Of a stretch of 53,139 nt of DNA, positions 1 to 8,544 are shown one piece after another. The position numbers and the translations under genes were made by a program. The DNA comes from an uncultured Pyrinomonadaceae bacterium. Its GTDB lineage: Bacteria > Acidobacteriota > Blastocatellia > Pyrinomonadales > Pyrinomonadaceae. Each line of letters starts with the position of its first letter. The first letter of the stretch is position 1. Below the pieces are notes generated by a model that ran no database searches, was not told where the DNA came from, and was given only the letters and a program-made list of their open reading frames with translations. Where the stretch lies: NCBI GenBank assembly GCA_902805935.1, contig CADCUR010000224.1:1-53139 (forward strand), written 5' to 3'.

Positions 1-250
1 TTTATCAAACAAACGGAAACGCCCCGGGGCGTAATTATTTTACGCCGATGGAAGCCGGACTTCAATGGAAGTCGCAAGCCCGTCTTTCATCCTACCAATG
101 GATGCGCGGGCAACAGCTTTCTTAAAAACGCTTTTTGTTTTCCTCGCTTTGCGTGATAATCGGATTCGCCCGACGTTGTTGCTAACGCTCAGTGCTTTCG
201 GCTGAGAACAGCGGTTGAGACATTGTTACCAAATATGTATGAGGAAACGT
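1..250. other. Left-edge non-coding stretch with hairpins
   Basis: I see no convincing gene here. There is a stem GGCGTAA/TTACGCC (28-34 with 40-46), a 6-bp stem GACTTC/GAAGTC (58-63 with 68-73) and a CTCAG/CTGAG stem near 190-205. The first may be the terminator of a gene to the left, but no long T-run follows it. The stretch ends at the ribosome-binding site of the acetyltransferase (GAGG, 241-244). Confidence 0.4.
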
Positions 251-961
251 ATGCTCACTGATTTAGACCTAATGAACAAACACGTCTCCGCCTTGTTCAC
301 TCACGATGCCGAATCGCAGCTTTTGTTTGTCAACGAGCCGGACGGCGCGGTTACGCCTGCTTCACGTTTATTTTTGGGTCGAACGCGAGCCGGCAACGTC
401 TGGCGATTTCGCGCCGATTTGCCAAAAAATCTCTGCGCGAAATTGGGCGCGCTGTGCGCGGACGAGCCGCCGTTGAGTATAGAATTTAAGGAGTCGCTTC
501 GTCATCTTGAATCATACGTGCGTCTGCTCGAAACGCACGCGCCTGTCGAGAACTTCGGGAACGGTCTGGCGTATCACTTTCCCGAAGCTGTCTTGCCGCC
601 GTCAAGACCGGTTATGCTCGTTACGGAAAAGAATGCAAAGTGCTTGCAGGGCGGTTTTGAAAAGTTGATTGAAGAACTTTCCGCTTGGCAGCCCTTCGTC
701 GCGCTCGTCGAGGAAAATAGAGCCGTGTCCGTCTGCCGCAGCGTGCGCATCACAAATGAGGCTCACGAAGCCGGTGTCGAGACGTTGCCGGAGTTTCGCG
801 GAAAAGGCTTTGCCGGAGAGGTCGCCGCAGAATGGGCGCGACAAGTTCGGGCAACGAATGCGATTCCGTTATACAGCACGGCTTGGGAAAACAGCGCTTC
901 GCAAGCGGTCGCGCGAAAATTGCGCTTAAAATGTTACGCGAGTAGTTTCAACGCAGCTTGA
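251..961 (+). CDS. GNAT-family N-acetyltransferase
   Basis: A 236-residue protein whose C-terminal third is a GCN5-related acetyltransferase core. The acetyl-CoA pyrophosphate loop is visible at about residues 182-189 (FRGKGFAG), followed by a helix and the final strand with WENSASQAVARKL, typical of motif B. The N-terminal 120 residues match nothing I recognise, so the acceptor substrate is unknown. The reading frame is open back to a TTG at 215 and an ATG at 239. I chose the ATG at 251 because GAGG lies six bases before it. The gene stands alone on the plus strand and is followed by a clear hairpin terminator at 1111-1137. Family assignment is good; function beyond acyl transfer is not known. 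Confidence 0.75.
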   Translation: MLTDLDLMNKHVSALFTHDAESQLLFVNEPDGAVTPASRLFLGRTRAGNVWRFRADLPKNLCAKLGALCADEPPLSIEFKESLRHLESYVRLLETHAPVENFGNGLAYHFPEAVLPPSRPVMLVTEKNAKCLQGGFEKLIEELSAWQPFVALVEENRAVSVCRSVRITNEAHEAGVETLPEFRGKGFAGEVAAEWARQVRATNAIPLYSTAWENSASQAVARKLRLKCYASSFNAA

Positions 962-1110
962 TAATTGTTAGGTTTGAGCTATGAAAAACAGGCGCAGAAG
1001 AGTAACGGAGGAAATTATAAAAATCACGCGACAATCGAACTTTATAAGAATAGTGTCGGTAGCTTGAATAAAGGTAGTTTTTTCGGTCGGTGTAGAATCG
1101 TTATCGGTCA

Positions 1111-1137
1111 GCCGGATTCCATGTATCCGGCGGTTTT
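1111..1137 (+). terminator. Intrinsic terminator after the acetyltransferase
   Basis: A 7-bp GC-rich stem (GCCGGAT at 1111-1117, ATCCGGC at 1125-1131) with a 7-base loop is followed by GG and five T residues. It lies 150 bases past the acetyltransferase stop and before the converging lipoprotein gene. Confidence 0.65.
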
Positions 1138-1195
1138 TAACGCTTTTCTGCCGTTCGGGTTTTACCTTAAATTTTTAAACTGCCGACACGCTTTT

Positions 1196-2095
1196 TTATC
1201 GCTTGATTTTCGCGGCTTCGAGTTTTCCGCTCGTTTGAAAACCGTCGGCGGCGACCGCCGGAAGCGGCTCGAACGTCAAAGAAATTTTGGCGCCCGTCAT
1301 TGTTCCCGAAACTTTCAGCGGCGGTTTCGGACCTTCCGAAAAACTGCCCGCGTCGAGCCGCGCCAAATCAATCTTCCCGTTTTTCATCGCGCCCGAAGCC
1401 GTCTCGGTCAAACGCATACCGGAGGCGTCCGCGCCTTTTCCCGAAAGATTGAAAAATAGCGTTGCGAGATCGCCGAAACTTAAAACGCCGATGGTGCCTT
1501 CGGCGTTAAATTTTTTCAGCCGACCGGCGAAACCGCCCGACGATTCAAATTCGCCGGAGACGACTCGGAAAGTCTGCATAGCGTTTTTCCAATTTCCCGA
1601 AACTTCAACCGGCAAAGTTTCTTCGCCCTCGATTGAAACGAGCGAAACCGCGAACGGCGTGGTCAAAGCGTCGGTCGTCATCGCATCCTTCGGCGGTTCG
1701 TTTAACCCGATTGTAATTTTACCGCCGGTTTTTACAACAGACACCGAATAGCCGCCCGTGTTTTTTGTTCCGGCAAAAGCGGCGACGATTGCCGATTTTG
1801 CAAAATCAATTTCCGATGCGGGCGGCAGCTTTTGCGCGACGATTTTTTGCAGTTGCCCATAAGTTTCTAAGGAACGCGCCACAAAAATAAAAGGCACGTC
1901 GAGACTTTCGTAAACGCCTTCGACGACGATTTTCACATTTTCGGCGGTCGGCTCGGCTTTCGGTTTTTCATTCATCGGTTTGGTGTTTTTCGGCTTGGTA
2001 TTTTTATTCGTTTGACGTTTGTCGGTTTGACCCGAAACGCAGCCGGCGAGACTTAAGCCGAGCGCGGCGAGCAATAAAAGTTTGCTTATTTTCAT
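1196..2095 (-). CDS. Lipoprotein with PrcB C-terminal-like domain
   Basis: A 299-residue exported lipoprotein. The signal peptide ends in a lipobox LAGC with the lipidated cysteine at residue 19, followed by a Lys/Asn/Thr/Pro linker to about residue 50. Residues 98-155 carry the pattern of the PrcB C-terminal domain: a strand ending AAFAGTKNTGGYSV, then a Pro-containing turn and a final strand. PrcB partners the PrtP protease of Treponema; no dentilisin-like protease is present here, so only the fold is being claimed. Residues 160-299 look beta-rich and are unassigned. The start is supported by AGAGG about nine bases upstream. Confidence 0.72.
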   Translation of the reverse strand: MKISKLLLLAALGLSLAGCVSGQTDKRQTNKNTKPKNTKPMNEKPKAEPTAENVKIVVEGVYESLDVPFIFVARSLETYGQLQKIVAQKLPPASEIDFAKSAIVAAFAGTKNTGGYSVSVVKTGGKITIGLNEPPKDAMTTDALTTPFAVSLVSIEGEETLPVEVSGNWKNAMQTFRVVSGEFESSGGFAGRLKKFNAEGTIGVLSFGDLATLFFNLSGKGADASGMRLTETASGAMKNGKIDLARLDAGSFSEGPKPPLKVSGTMTGAKISLTFEPLPAVAADGFQTSGKLEAAKIKR

Positions 2096-2183
2096 ATTGA
2101 TTACCTCTCTTCACCCGTTCATCAGGCAGTATATGGAACGCGCAATTTTCGGAAAACTTGCCCGCAAAAATTTTGAACCGATT

Positions 2184-3581
2184 TTATTCCCGCATCTTTG
2201 CCGAAATCTCTCGCAATTTCGCCTTCACTTCCGCCTCGTCAATTTTCAGAGCGCGCCCGTCGCGGTAAATTTCCTCGCCCGCCACAATCGTCATTCGCAC
2301 GTCGCGCGCGTTCGAGGCGAAAAGCAGCGCCGAATAAACGTCGTGAACCGGCTGTTGCGCGATGTCCGCCAGTGAGATGACGATGACATCGGCTTGTTTG
2401 CCCGCTTCGAGCGTGCCGATTTCGCGGTCTAATCCGAGCGCGCGTGCGCCGCCGAGCGTCGCCGCTTCAATGATTCCCGCCGCTGCTAAAAAGCGGTTTC
2501 CGTTCGCCGCGCTGCGGGCAATGAGCGTCGCAAAACGCGCTTCCTCCAAAATGTCGCAACTGTTGTTGCTCGCCACCGAATCGCTGCCGAACCCAACGCC
2601 GATTTTCCGGCTCAAGAATTTTTCGAGCGGCGCGGCGCCGTGTCCGAATTTGGCGTTCGATTTCGGACAATGCGCGATGCGCGAATCGCTTTCGGCAATC
2701 AGTTCGATGTCCGCGCCGGAAACTTTAACGCAGTGCGCAAGCAGCGGTTTGGCACGCAGAACTCCGATTTGAGAAAGGTATTCGATTGAAGAGACGCCGG
2801 GAGCGTTCCATTCGAGATTCGAGTTTTTGTAGATGTCGGCGAAAAATCCAGCGCCTGTTTCCATCAAATCCGTTTCCTGAACCGATTCGGCGGCGTGAAC
2901 CGAGATTTTGACGTTTTCGGCAAGGGCGTAGTCGGTGATTCGCTCGAAAAGTTTTCGGCTGACCGTGTAAGGCGCGTGCGGCGAAAGTCCGGCTTTGACG
3001 AGCGCGGTTTCGGCTGCTCTTAATTCTAAAAATTTATCCGTGAGTTTCTCGAAATCTTCGTCCGCCGTTTTGTCAGTCGGCGAAAATTCGGTTTCTTGGA
3101 AAACGACGCCGCGCAAGCCGTTCGTCTTTAACGCTTCAAAACCGGCGACGCCGAAACGCCCGATGTCGCCGAAACAGGTAATTCCGGCGCGCGCGCCTTC
3201 GAGCGCCCCGGCGAGCGCGGCGGCTTTCACGTCCGCTTCGGTTAAAATCTCGCCGCGCGTTTTGGTTAGCTTTATCAACCACGTATAAAAATCGGCTTCC
3301 GCGTCGTCAAGAAATCCGCGCATCGCCGTGATTTCCAGATGCGAATGACAATTAACCAAGCCGGGCATTATCGCGGCTTCGCCGAAGTTTTCGACTTTGA
3401 TTTGCGGAAATTTTTCGGCGAGTTCCGTCTTTGTACCGACGGCGACGATTTTAGTTTTGTCAACGACGATTGCGCCGTCTGCTATCGGCGCGGCGGAAAT
3501 CGGCAAAAGATAATCGGCGGCGAGAAAACGCGCGGACGCGGAAACCGGAGAAAGCGCGGATTTTTTCTGCACGTCGCTCAC
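2184..3581 (-). CDS. Amidohydrolase, ATZ/TRZ-type deaminase (possible aminodeoxyfutalosine deaminase)
   Basis: A 465-residue metal-dependent hydrolase of the cytosine-deaminase/chlorohydrolase branch. Metal and catalytic residues are visible: H79 and H81 (VNCHSHLE), H229 and E232 (VHAAE), H283 (LAHC) and D334 (GSDS). Members deaminate or dechlorinate purine- or triazine-like rings. The HSHLE box with a Trp about 20 residues later resembles the aminodeoxyfutalosine deaminases of the futalosine menaquinone pathway, but S-adenosylhomocysteine-type deaminases are close relatives and no other mqn gene is in the window. Its start overlaps the stop of the upstream transglycosylase by four bases (3578-3581), so the two are translationally coupled. 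Confidence 0.82.
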   Translation of the reverse strand: MSDVQKKSALSPVSASARFLAADYLLPISAAPIADGAIVVDKTKIVAVGTKTELAEKFPQIKVENFGEAAIMPGLVNCHSHLEITAMRGFLDDAEADFYTWLIKLTKTRGEILTEADVKAAALAGALEGARAGITCFGDIGRFGVAGFEALKTNGLRGVVFQETEFSPTDKTADEDFEKLTDKFLELRAAETALVKAGLSPHAPYTVSRKLFERITDYALAENVKISVHAAESVQETDLMETGAGFFADIYKNSNLEWNAPGVSSIEYLSQIGVLRAKPLLAHCVKVSGADIELIAESDSRIAHCPKSNAKFGHGAAPLEKFLSRKIGVGFGSDSVASNNSCDILEEARFATLIARSAANGNRFLAAAGIIEAATLGGARALGLDREIGTLEAGKQADVIVISLADIAQQPVHDVYSALLFASNARDVRMTIVAGEEIYRDGRALKIDEAEVKAKLREISAKMRE

Positions 3582-4153
3582 AATTTGTTTTTCACCTTTT
3601 CGTATCTTTCCAAAATCGAGGAGACGTAAGATTTTGTCGAGGCGATTCCGATGCGTTCGACGAATTCCCGCTCGGATAGTTGCGCGGCTTTCGCACTACC
3701 GCGCGTCCAATCTTCGACGCGGCTCGCGCCGGCGTTGTAAGCCGCCAGCATCATCGCCCGCTCTGCCGGAAAACCGCGGTAATTGCCGCGCATTTTTTCC
3801 AGATACCAACAGCCGATTTGTATATTTCTTTCCGGCTCGCGCAAGAACTCGACGACGTTTTCCGCCGTCTGTTTTTCAAATTCCCGAAAGCCCGTCTCTT
3901 TCGCCCATTCGCGGGCGACCGTTGGCGTTACCTGCATTAACCCGACTTCATCCGCCGCGCCGATTTGCCACTCGCGAAAATACGTTTCCTCGTAAATCAC
4001 GCTCCAGACCAATTGCGCGTCCAGACGATAAATTGACGCCTGCCGCGCAATCAAATCGTCGTAGCGGTGTATCCAGAAACGGTTCAAAAGATAAGCTCCG
4101 CCCGACGCGAGCAAAACGAAAACGATTAAACCGGAGAGCAGATAACGACGCAT
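3578..4153 (-). CDS. Membrane-anchored lytic transglycosylase (SLT domain)
   Basis: A 191-residue protein with one N-terminal hydrophobic segment (residues 5-24) that should anchor it to the inner membrane with the enzyme in the periplasm. The SLT fold is clear: the catalytic glutamate of the E-[ST]-x-F box at about residue 56 (EETYF), GLMQVTP at 71-77, and AAYNAG at 137-142. These enzymes cleave the MurNAc-GlcNAc bond of peptidoglycan, leaving 1,6-anhydro ends. It is short, essentially an anchor plus the catalytic domain. It overlaps the amidohydrolase by four bases, though the two activities have no obvious link. Confidence 0.88.
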   Translation of the reverse strand: MRRYLLSGLIVFVLLASGGAYLLNRFWIHRYDDLIARQASIYRLDAQLVWSVIYEETYFREWQIGAADEVGLMQVTPTVAREWAKETGFREFEKQTAENVVEFLREPERNIQIGCWYLEKMRGNYRGFPAERAMMLAAYNAGASRVEDWTRGSAKAAQLSEREFVERIGIASTKSYVSSILERYEKVKNKL

Positions 4154-4211
4154 TTTAGAAGTGGTAAGCGAGATTTCAAACGCTTGACGCCCGAAAACAA
4201 CTCGACGCTTT

Positions 4212-5003
4212 TTAATTTAACTTTTTGTAGTTTTTCCAAAAATCCGCCGCGTTTCCCGACCAGTCAACGCCTTCGTAGCTTGAGAGGAAAGTTGACTCGG
4301 CAACGATATGACCTTGCAGCCAAACGTCGGCTCTGACGTTCGCTCCGACGCGCAGCAGTTTATCGCCGATCAAGCGGCGGCGATTGACGAGAATCTCCAA
4401 CTCGAAGTTCCCCAAGTCAAGATGAATCCAGTATAAATCGCTGCCCGAAAACGGATTGCGCAGCGCGTTGTAATTTATCACGCACCCGCTCAGACGCCAA
4501 TCGGCTTGGTCTGCATCGGAGTTTCCGGCGGTTTCCGAAAGCCGTCGCCATTCGAGCGCTTCATCATCCGCCGCCGCAACGCGCGCGCGGTAAGCCAAAC
4601 CGCACAAACCGACGGTTAGAAATTTTCGCTCGAAAATTTTCGTCCCCGTTTCCGTTAAGTTTTGTAGTTGAAAGAAAATTTCGTCCGGGTGATTTTCGAC
4701 ACAACCGGCGACGGCGGCTTCGCCGTCTGCTTCGTCTTCGTATAAAAACCAGCGGCTTAGATTCTGCGTGTAGCGAGCGCGAAAACCCGGTCGGCAATCT
4801 GCGTGAAAAACTTCGCCCGTCGCCGATTCGTAAAGCGTTGTCCAAACTTCGAGTCCGAAACCGATGCGCCAGCAACGCCCGTGAATCGTGCCGCCGGAGC
4901 GCGTCGAAAGCGAGGCTTCGCCGCGCCGTTCGGCATCTTCGGCTAAATCGTTAATTGTTTTTCCTTTTGGGATTTCTAAACCGATGGCGTTAAAAATTTC
5001 CAT
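4212..5003 (-). CDS. Hypothetical protein, 263 aa
   Basis: I do not recognise this family. The protein is acidic and soluble, without signal peptide or membrane segment, and rich in Trp and Cys. The C-terminal part (IGDKLLRVGANVRADVWLQG) has the strand pattern of a small beta-barrel. It begins 17 bases after the stop of the 58-residue gene at 5021-5197 on the same strand, so the two probably form an operon. Codon use looks like that of its neighbours. Confidence 0.6.
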   Translation of the reverse strand: MEIFNAIGLEIPKGKTINDLAEDAERRGEASLSTRSGGTIHGRCWRIGFGLEVWTTLYESATGEVFHADCRPGFRARYTQNLSRWFLYEDEADGEAAVAGCVENHPDEIFFQLQNLTETGTKIFERKFLTVGLCGLAYRARVAAADDEALEWRRLSETAGNSDADQADWRLSGCVINYNALRNPFSGSDLYWIHLDLGNFELEILVNRRRLIGDKLLRVGANVRADVWLQGHIVAESTFLSSYEGVDWSGNAADFWKNYKKLN

Positions 5004-5020
5004 AAACCAATGAATGACGG

Positions 5021-5197
5021 TTAACTGTCCGTCTCCGAAACGTCGTTTTCCAAATCCCGATTTTCCCTCTCCGGTTCGACTTTGAATTTACCCGAGCGAA
5101 CCATCTCGGCGAACAAATCTATATCGTAATCGGCTTCGCGCGACATCACCTGGCGGATTTCGAGCAGAACTTCTAAAAATTTCGGACGACGATACAT
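5021..5197 (-). CDS. Small hypothetical protein, 58 aa
   Basis: An ATG-initiated frame encoding 58 residues, highly charged, beginning MYRRPKFLEVLLEIRQ and ending in an acidic tail. A ribosome-binding sequence AGG lies about eight bases before the ATG. It is followed after 17 bases by the 263-residue gene. The N-terminal half (to about residue 36) predicts as amphipathic helix. It could be a regulator or partner of its neighbour. It is downstream, not upstream, of the PIN-domain gene, so an antitoxin role is unlikely by position. Coding status rests on start, ribosome site, codon use and tight spacing. Confidence 0.62.
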   Translation of the reverse strand: MYRRPKFLEVLLEIRQVMSREADYDIDLFAEMVRSGKFKVEPERENRDLENDVSETDS

Positions 5198-5240
5198 AAC
5201 GACCTGTTAATTGTTATTTGTTAAGGGCGAATCGTCAACC

Positions 5241-5364
5241 TAAAAAGCGAAAAGGTGAAAAAGCAGGAAGTCGGAAAAATTCCCGACTCGATAAAATACA
5301 GCCGGATTTGCCAAACGACAAACAAACTTTTTCATCTTTTCACTTTTTCACCTTTTCACTTTCA
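5241..5364. repeat. Inverted array of a degenerate heptamer (AAAAGTG type)
   Basis: The left arm (about 5243-5270) is purine-rich with GAAAAGGTGAAAAAG. The right arm (5327-5363) is its complement, CTTTTTCA/CTTTTCA units of period 7-8. The loop ends with AACAAACTTTTTC at 5321-5333. The right arm runs into the TGA stop of the PIN-domain gene (5362-5364). Confidence 0.8.
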
Positions 5365-5820
5365 AGGGCTGACGAGAAATTCGGGTGTGACGATAACGGG
5401 CGAAAAGAATCCGGCGGCAGTATTAAAAAGTCGTATCCGCGCTTGCTTGCGGACGTTCGCCAGATGTCCGAAATTCCATGTCACGAGATAATCAACTTTG
5501 TGAAACGAAGCGAGCGCGACGTGCAGCGCGTCCGCCAAAAATTTTCGATGAAAAATGCCGCGTGAGACATAGCCTTCGGCGAGGATGGCGACTTCTTCAG
5601 CAAGTTCGAGTGTGGCGAGCGGCGCGATCAATTTCAGATAACCCGTTCGGTGCGGCTCGCTCGTTTGTTCGAGTTCGCGCCGAACGAGAATCGAACTGTA
5701 AGCCTGATATTCGACAAGTTCGTGTTCCCACCAGCGAATCGTCAAATCGCGCCGGAAAGGTTCGCCGTTGTCGAGATATGCGCCGACGACGGAAGTTTCC
5801 AGATATAAACTTTGTTTCAT
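5362..5820 (-). CDS. PIN-domain protein (VapC-like ribonuclease)
   Basis: A 152-residue PIN-fold protein. It starts with the YLETS variant of the family's first acidic motif (E8), has the helix acid E49, and the second cluster FLADALHVA with D97, then D110 and the TWNFGHLAN element. PIN proteins are metal-dependent ribonucleases, most often toxins. No antitoxin gene is visible immediately upstream: the 76 bases before its start contain no frame, and the next gene is the TPR/retropepsin protein. It may therefore be an orphan toxin or a housekeeping PIN protein. Its stop codon lies within the right arm of the heptamer repeat. Confidence 0.82.
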   Translation of the reverse strand: MKQSLYLETSVVGAYLDNGEPFRRDLTIRWWEHELVEYQAYSSILVRRELEQTSEPHRTGYLKLIAPLATLELAEEVAILAEGYVSRGIFHRKFLADALHVALASFHKVDYLVTWNFGHLANVRKQARIRLFNTAAGFFSPVIVTPEFLVSP

Positions 5821-5896
5821 TTTAAAATCGGTCTGGGGACTTCAGTCTGTGATTTTTTCTTGCAAAGACAGAAGAGCTAAACTCAAGACCGTTTTT

Positions 5897-7480
5897 CTAT
5901 TTAATCGGCACGAAAATCACTTTCGAATTCAGAAAATCGAACGTTAGGCGATAATTTTTCAGAAAGTTTCCGCCCAGAATTCCCGCCTGTTCAAACCCGG
6001 AAGTTTCGTTTATCAAATTCAAATCGAGCGCGACCGCCGTGATGCTGTTGCGGCTGTGCGCGCCGAACGAGATGCGCGGCAGCAAAAAAGAAGGCACGTC
6101 TTCGGTGATGCCCGCCGCGCCGATGACGCGCATTTTTTCCGCTTTAACGAACGGGCTGATCTCCTTAGAATTTGCCAGCGCCTCGGAAATAACCGATACG
6201 CTCGCGCCCGTATCAACGATAAAATTCAAGGGAACCTGCACGCCTTCGAGTTCGACTTCGCCGCTTAGAAATCCGCTCGAAGTCAGGCGCAGCGGCAGCG
6301 ACAAATTCTTTGTTTCAGCCGGTTTTTCCTCAACCGAACTTTGATTGATTAGAGTAAAAGTCGCGTTGCCGTAATCAAGTGTCGTCAAAAATTTTGAAAT
6401 CAGCGACAAGCCTATGTAGCCGTCAACCCGCTCGTTTTGCGTGTGAAATTTGCGAATATAAACCGGGACGTTTTTGATTTTTACTTCGCCGATGTATATT
6501 GACGGCAGAAAACCATAGACGATTTCAAACTTGCCGTCGCCGCCGATGCCGCGTGCCAAACCGCCGCGCGTAATCGGTTTGATGTTTAATCTTTGGGCGG
6601 TCGCATCGGAGATGACGGAAATTCCCGAACCCGTATCAAGAACGAAATTCAGCGGCTCGTCGGATTTACCCAGTTTGATTTGAATGACCGGACGGTCGTT
6701 GACAAGTTTGACTGGCACGACGGTTTGTTTTGCGCCGTCCAGATCATAAAGCGACTGCCGGTTGCCTAAAAATTGCAGAAAATTAATCAGCCCTTTGATG
6801 CGGTCGCGCCTTTCGACATCGGTCTGCGGCGAAATCCGTAAAAAATTTTTATACGCATCGGCGGCTTCTTTGTAGCGTTCGGCGCGCGCCGAAACCTGCG
6901 CCAGCGCATACAGAAAATCCGGCTCCTGCGGCTCAAGATAAACAGCTTCGCGCAAACTTTCGAGTCCTTGGTTAATCCGATTTTCGTAAAAATCGAGCAT
7001 TCCCAAACCCATCCAAGCCAACGGTTCCTGATTATTAAGTTTTAAGGCGTTAACGAAAGCGATCTGCGCGTTGCGAAAACTTCCGGCGTGCAGCAAGGTC
7101 GTGCCTAAAACGGCGTAGGCGTAGGAATTTTTCGGCTCGGCTTTGGCGATTTCAAACGACATTTCATAAGCCTCAAGAATTCGCCGCTGCTTGAGCAGAA
7201 TGTAGCTGAGATTGAGTTTGGCTTTTGAATGTTGCGGATTGCTCTCAACAACTTGGCGCAGAATTTTTTCGGCTTCGTCAAGCTCGCCTTTGCGCGCCAG
7301 CTTTTCCGCCTGTTTGATTATCTGTTTCGCATCGCCGCCAGCAGTTTGGCTGACGTTATCATTCGCCGCCGCCAGTATCGCAAAAACAGTTGTGATCAGA
7401 CAAACTGACAACGAGCGAACAAATTTTTTCTTGCGGAAAGGAAACCGAAAAACGACAGTTAAAAAATTTTCATACTTCAT
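5897..7480 (-). CDS. Secreted TPR protein with two retropepsin-like aspartyl protease domains
   Basis: A 527-residue exported protein. The basic N-terminus and hydrophobic stretch at 22-39 form a signal peptide or anchor. Residues 50-220 hold TPR repeats. Two aspartyl-protease half-folds follow, each with its own catalytic motif: D282-T-G-S at about 279-295 and D423-T-G-A at 420-436, each followed by the usual ISDA/ISEA helix and a later GxxG-containing flap. Retropepsins act as dimers of one half-fold, so the tandem may form one intramolecular enzyme, as in pepsins. A perfect AGGAGG lies before the ATG. TPRs probably recruit the substrate in the periplasm. Confidence 0.87.
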   Translation of the reverse strand: MKYENFLTVVFRFPFRKKKFVRSLSVCLITTVFAILAAANDNVSQTAGGDAKQIIKQAEKLARKGELDEAEKILRQVVESNPQHSKAKLNLSYILLKQRRILEAYEMSFEIAKAEPKNSYAYAVLGTTLLHAGSFRNAQIAFVNALKLNNQEPLAWMGLGMLDFYENRINQGLESLREAVYLEPQEPDFLYALAQVSARAERYKEAADAYKNFLRISPQTDVERRDRIKGLINFLQFLGNRQSLYDLDGAKQTVVPVKLVNDRPVIQIKLGKSDEPLNFVLDTGSGISVISDATAQRLNIKPITRGGLARGIGGDGKFEIVYGFLPSIYIGEVKIKNVPVYIRKFHTQNERVDGYIGLSLISKFLTTLDYGNATFTLINQSSVEEKPAETKNLSLPLRLTSSGFLSGEVELEGVQVPLNFIVDTGASVSVISEALANSKEISPFVKAEKMRVIGAAGITEDVPSFLLPRISFGAHSRNSITAVALDLNLINETSGFEQAGILGGNFLKNYRLTFDFLNSKVIFVPIK

Positions 7481-7511
7481 AAAATCCTCCTTTCCCGCGC
7501 GGCGAATAATT

Positions 7512-8174
7512 TTATTTAAGAATCTCGCCGGTTTTCATTGACCATAAAACTAAATCCAATTCATCAAAATCAATTCCGGTCAGCGCTGCTAAATTTTTCA
7601 ATTTTTCTTCGGTCGCCAGGTATTTCGCTCTGGTGTTCGGCGGTTGCGGATCGCTGATAATTCCGAGTTCCGCGAGCGAGCGCAAAACGTGTTTGTCGAG
7701 AATCGCGTAGCCCCGATAGCCGATGTTTCGCAAATAATGGCTCGCTTCTTTATAACCCAAACCTTTAATGCGTTTTTCTTTAACCAGCCAGTCGCGCCGC
7801 GCTGCGTCGTCCTCGAGACCTTCCAGTTTCTCGCGTAGACGCAAGCCGCAATGCTCTTGCAAAAACTCGCGCGAAGCGACGATGTAACCAGCCCGCGCAT
7901 TCGGGTAACGATGTCTGCCGACTAACGCGGCAGCTAATTCCGCCTGATTTCCCGCAAGCAACAGCGGTTTGACCGCCTCGACCGAGCGAATGCCCATCCG
8001 CGCCGAACAGCCGCCGGTGAAGAAACAAAAAACCATTTCCTCCCAAAGGCGTTCGTCCGCTCCGCTCCTCCGAATGTCTTGAAACTCCGCCAGTCGTCTC
8101 TCGATTTCCGTGCGTCGTTCAAGGTGAGCGGCTTTTATTTTTTCAATCGTTAAGGGCGTTTGTTCTTTTTTCAC
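7512..8174 (-). CDS. ogg: 8-oxoguanine DNA glycosylase/AP lyase, Ogg2 type
   Basis: A 220-residue bifunctional base-excision enzyme of the helix-hairpin-helix superfamily. The hairpin IKGLGYKEASHYLRNIG (136-152) carries the catalytic lysine K142, and AILDKHVLR has the conserved aspartate D160. This hairpin-plus-DKH arrangement matches the Ogg2 class best known from archaea and a scattering of bacteria, which removes 8-oxoguanine opposite cytosine and nicks the abasic site. There is no C-terminal 4Fe-4S cluster, unlike Nth. The start is a GTG. A second glycosylase, Nth, is encoded at 51539-52255. Confidence 0.87.
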   Translation of the reverse strand: MKKEQTPLTIEKIKAAHLERRTEIERRLAEFQDIRRSGADERLWEEMVFCFFTGGCSARMGIRSVEAVKPLLLAGNQAELAAALVGRHRYPNARAGYIVASREFLQEHCGLRLREKLEGLEDDAARRDWLVKEKRIKGLGYKEASHYLRNIGYRGYAILDKHVLRSLAELGIISDPQPPNTRAKYLATEEKLKNLAALTGIDFDELDLVLWSMKTGEILK

Positions 8175-8544
8175 GAAGATTGTTAATTGAGCCTAATTTT
8201 AGGAGTTTCCGCGCTAAAATGCAATGTTTTTTTGAAATTGAAACGGCGGCAGATTGAAGTTTGATTATGCGTTCCTAATCCGACTCATTTTTTTGGAAAA
8301 TTTTCGGAAAAACTTTTCCTTTTCATAGTTTTTAAGGTATAAGTAAACAACATCGTTTCCATAAGCGATGTTTAAGGCTTGCATCCAAATCTCAATCGAA
8401 AACATCAAAATGCACGTTTGGCGCGAAACGGGCGCGAAACTCGAAAAAAGTTTTTTGTGCTTGAAAAACACGGCGGTCGGTATGCTACAATGATTTCAGC
8501 CTTCCAAACAGGAAAGCCTCCCGTAACCGCCAAAAAGAAAAATT
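8175..8544. other. 370-base intergenic region between divergent genes
   Basis: I see no gene. It contains a 7-bp hairpin AACATCG/CGATGTT (8349-8355 with 8366-8372), A/T-rich stems near 8300 and 8440, and the promoter of the carboxypeptidase gene at 8461-8491. The short open frames here lack ribosome sites and normal codon use. Confidence 0.5.
8461..8491 (+). promoter_or_regulatory. Extended -10 promoter for the D,D-carboxypeptidase
   Basis: TTGAAA (8461-8466) and TGcTACAAT (8483-8491) form an extended -10 promoter with 19-base spacing. The expected start leaves a leader of about 45 bases before the ATG at 8545. Confidence 0.55.

Noticed and set aside
150-1000. attC-like sites flanking the GNAT gene (a possible integron cassette)
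   Set aside because: The CTAAC...GGTTGAG pair before the gene and GTTAGGT after it do not give matching core sites with the required complementary outer arms, and no integrase is present.
965-1459. Plus-strand frame overlapping the lipoprotein gene
   Set aside because: It has no ribosome-binding site, abnormal composition (Arg/Phe-rich) and lies mostly antisense to the PrcB-domain gene, which has clear domain evidence.
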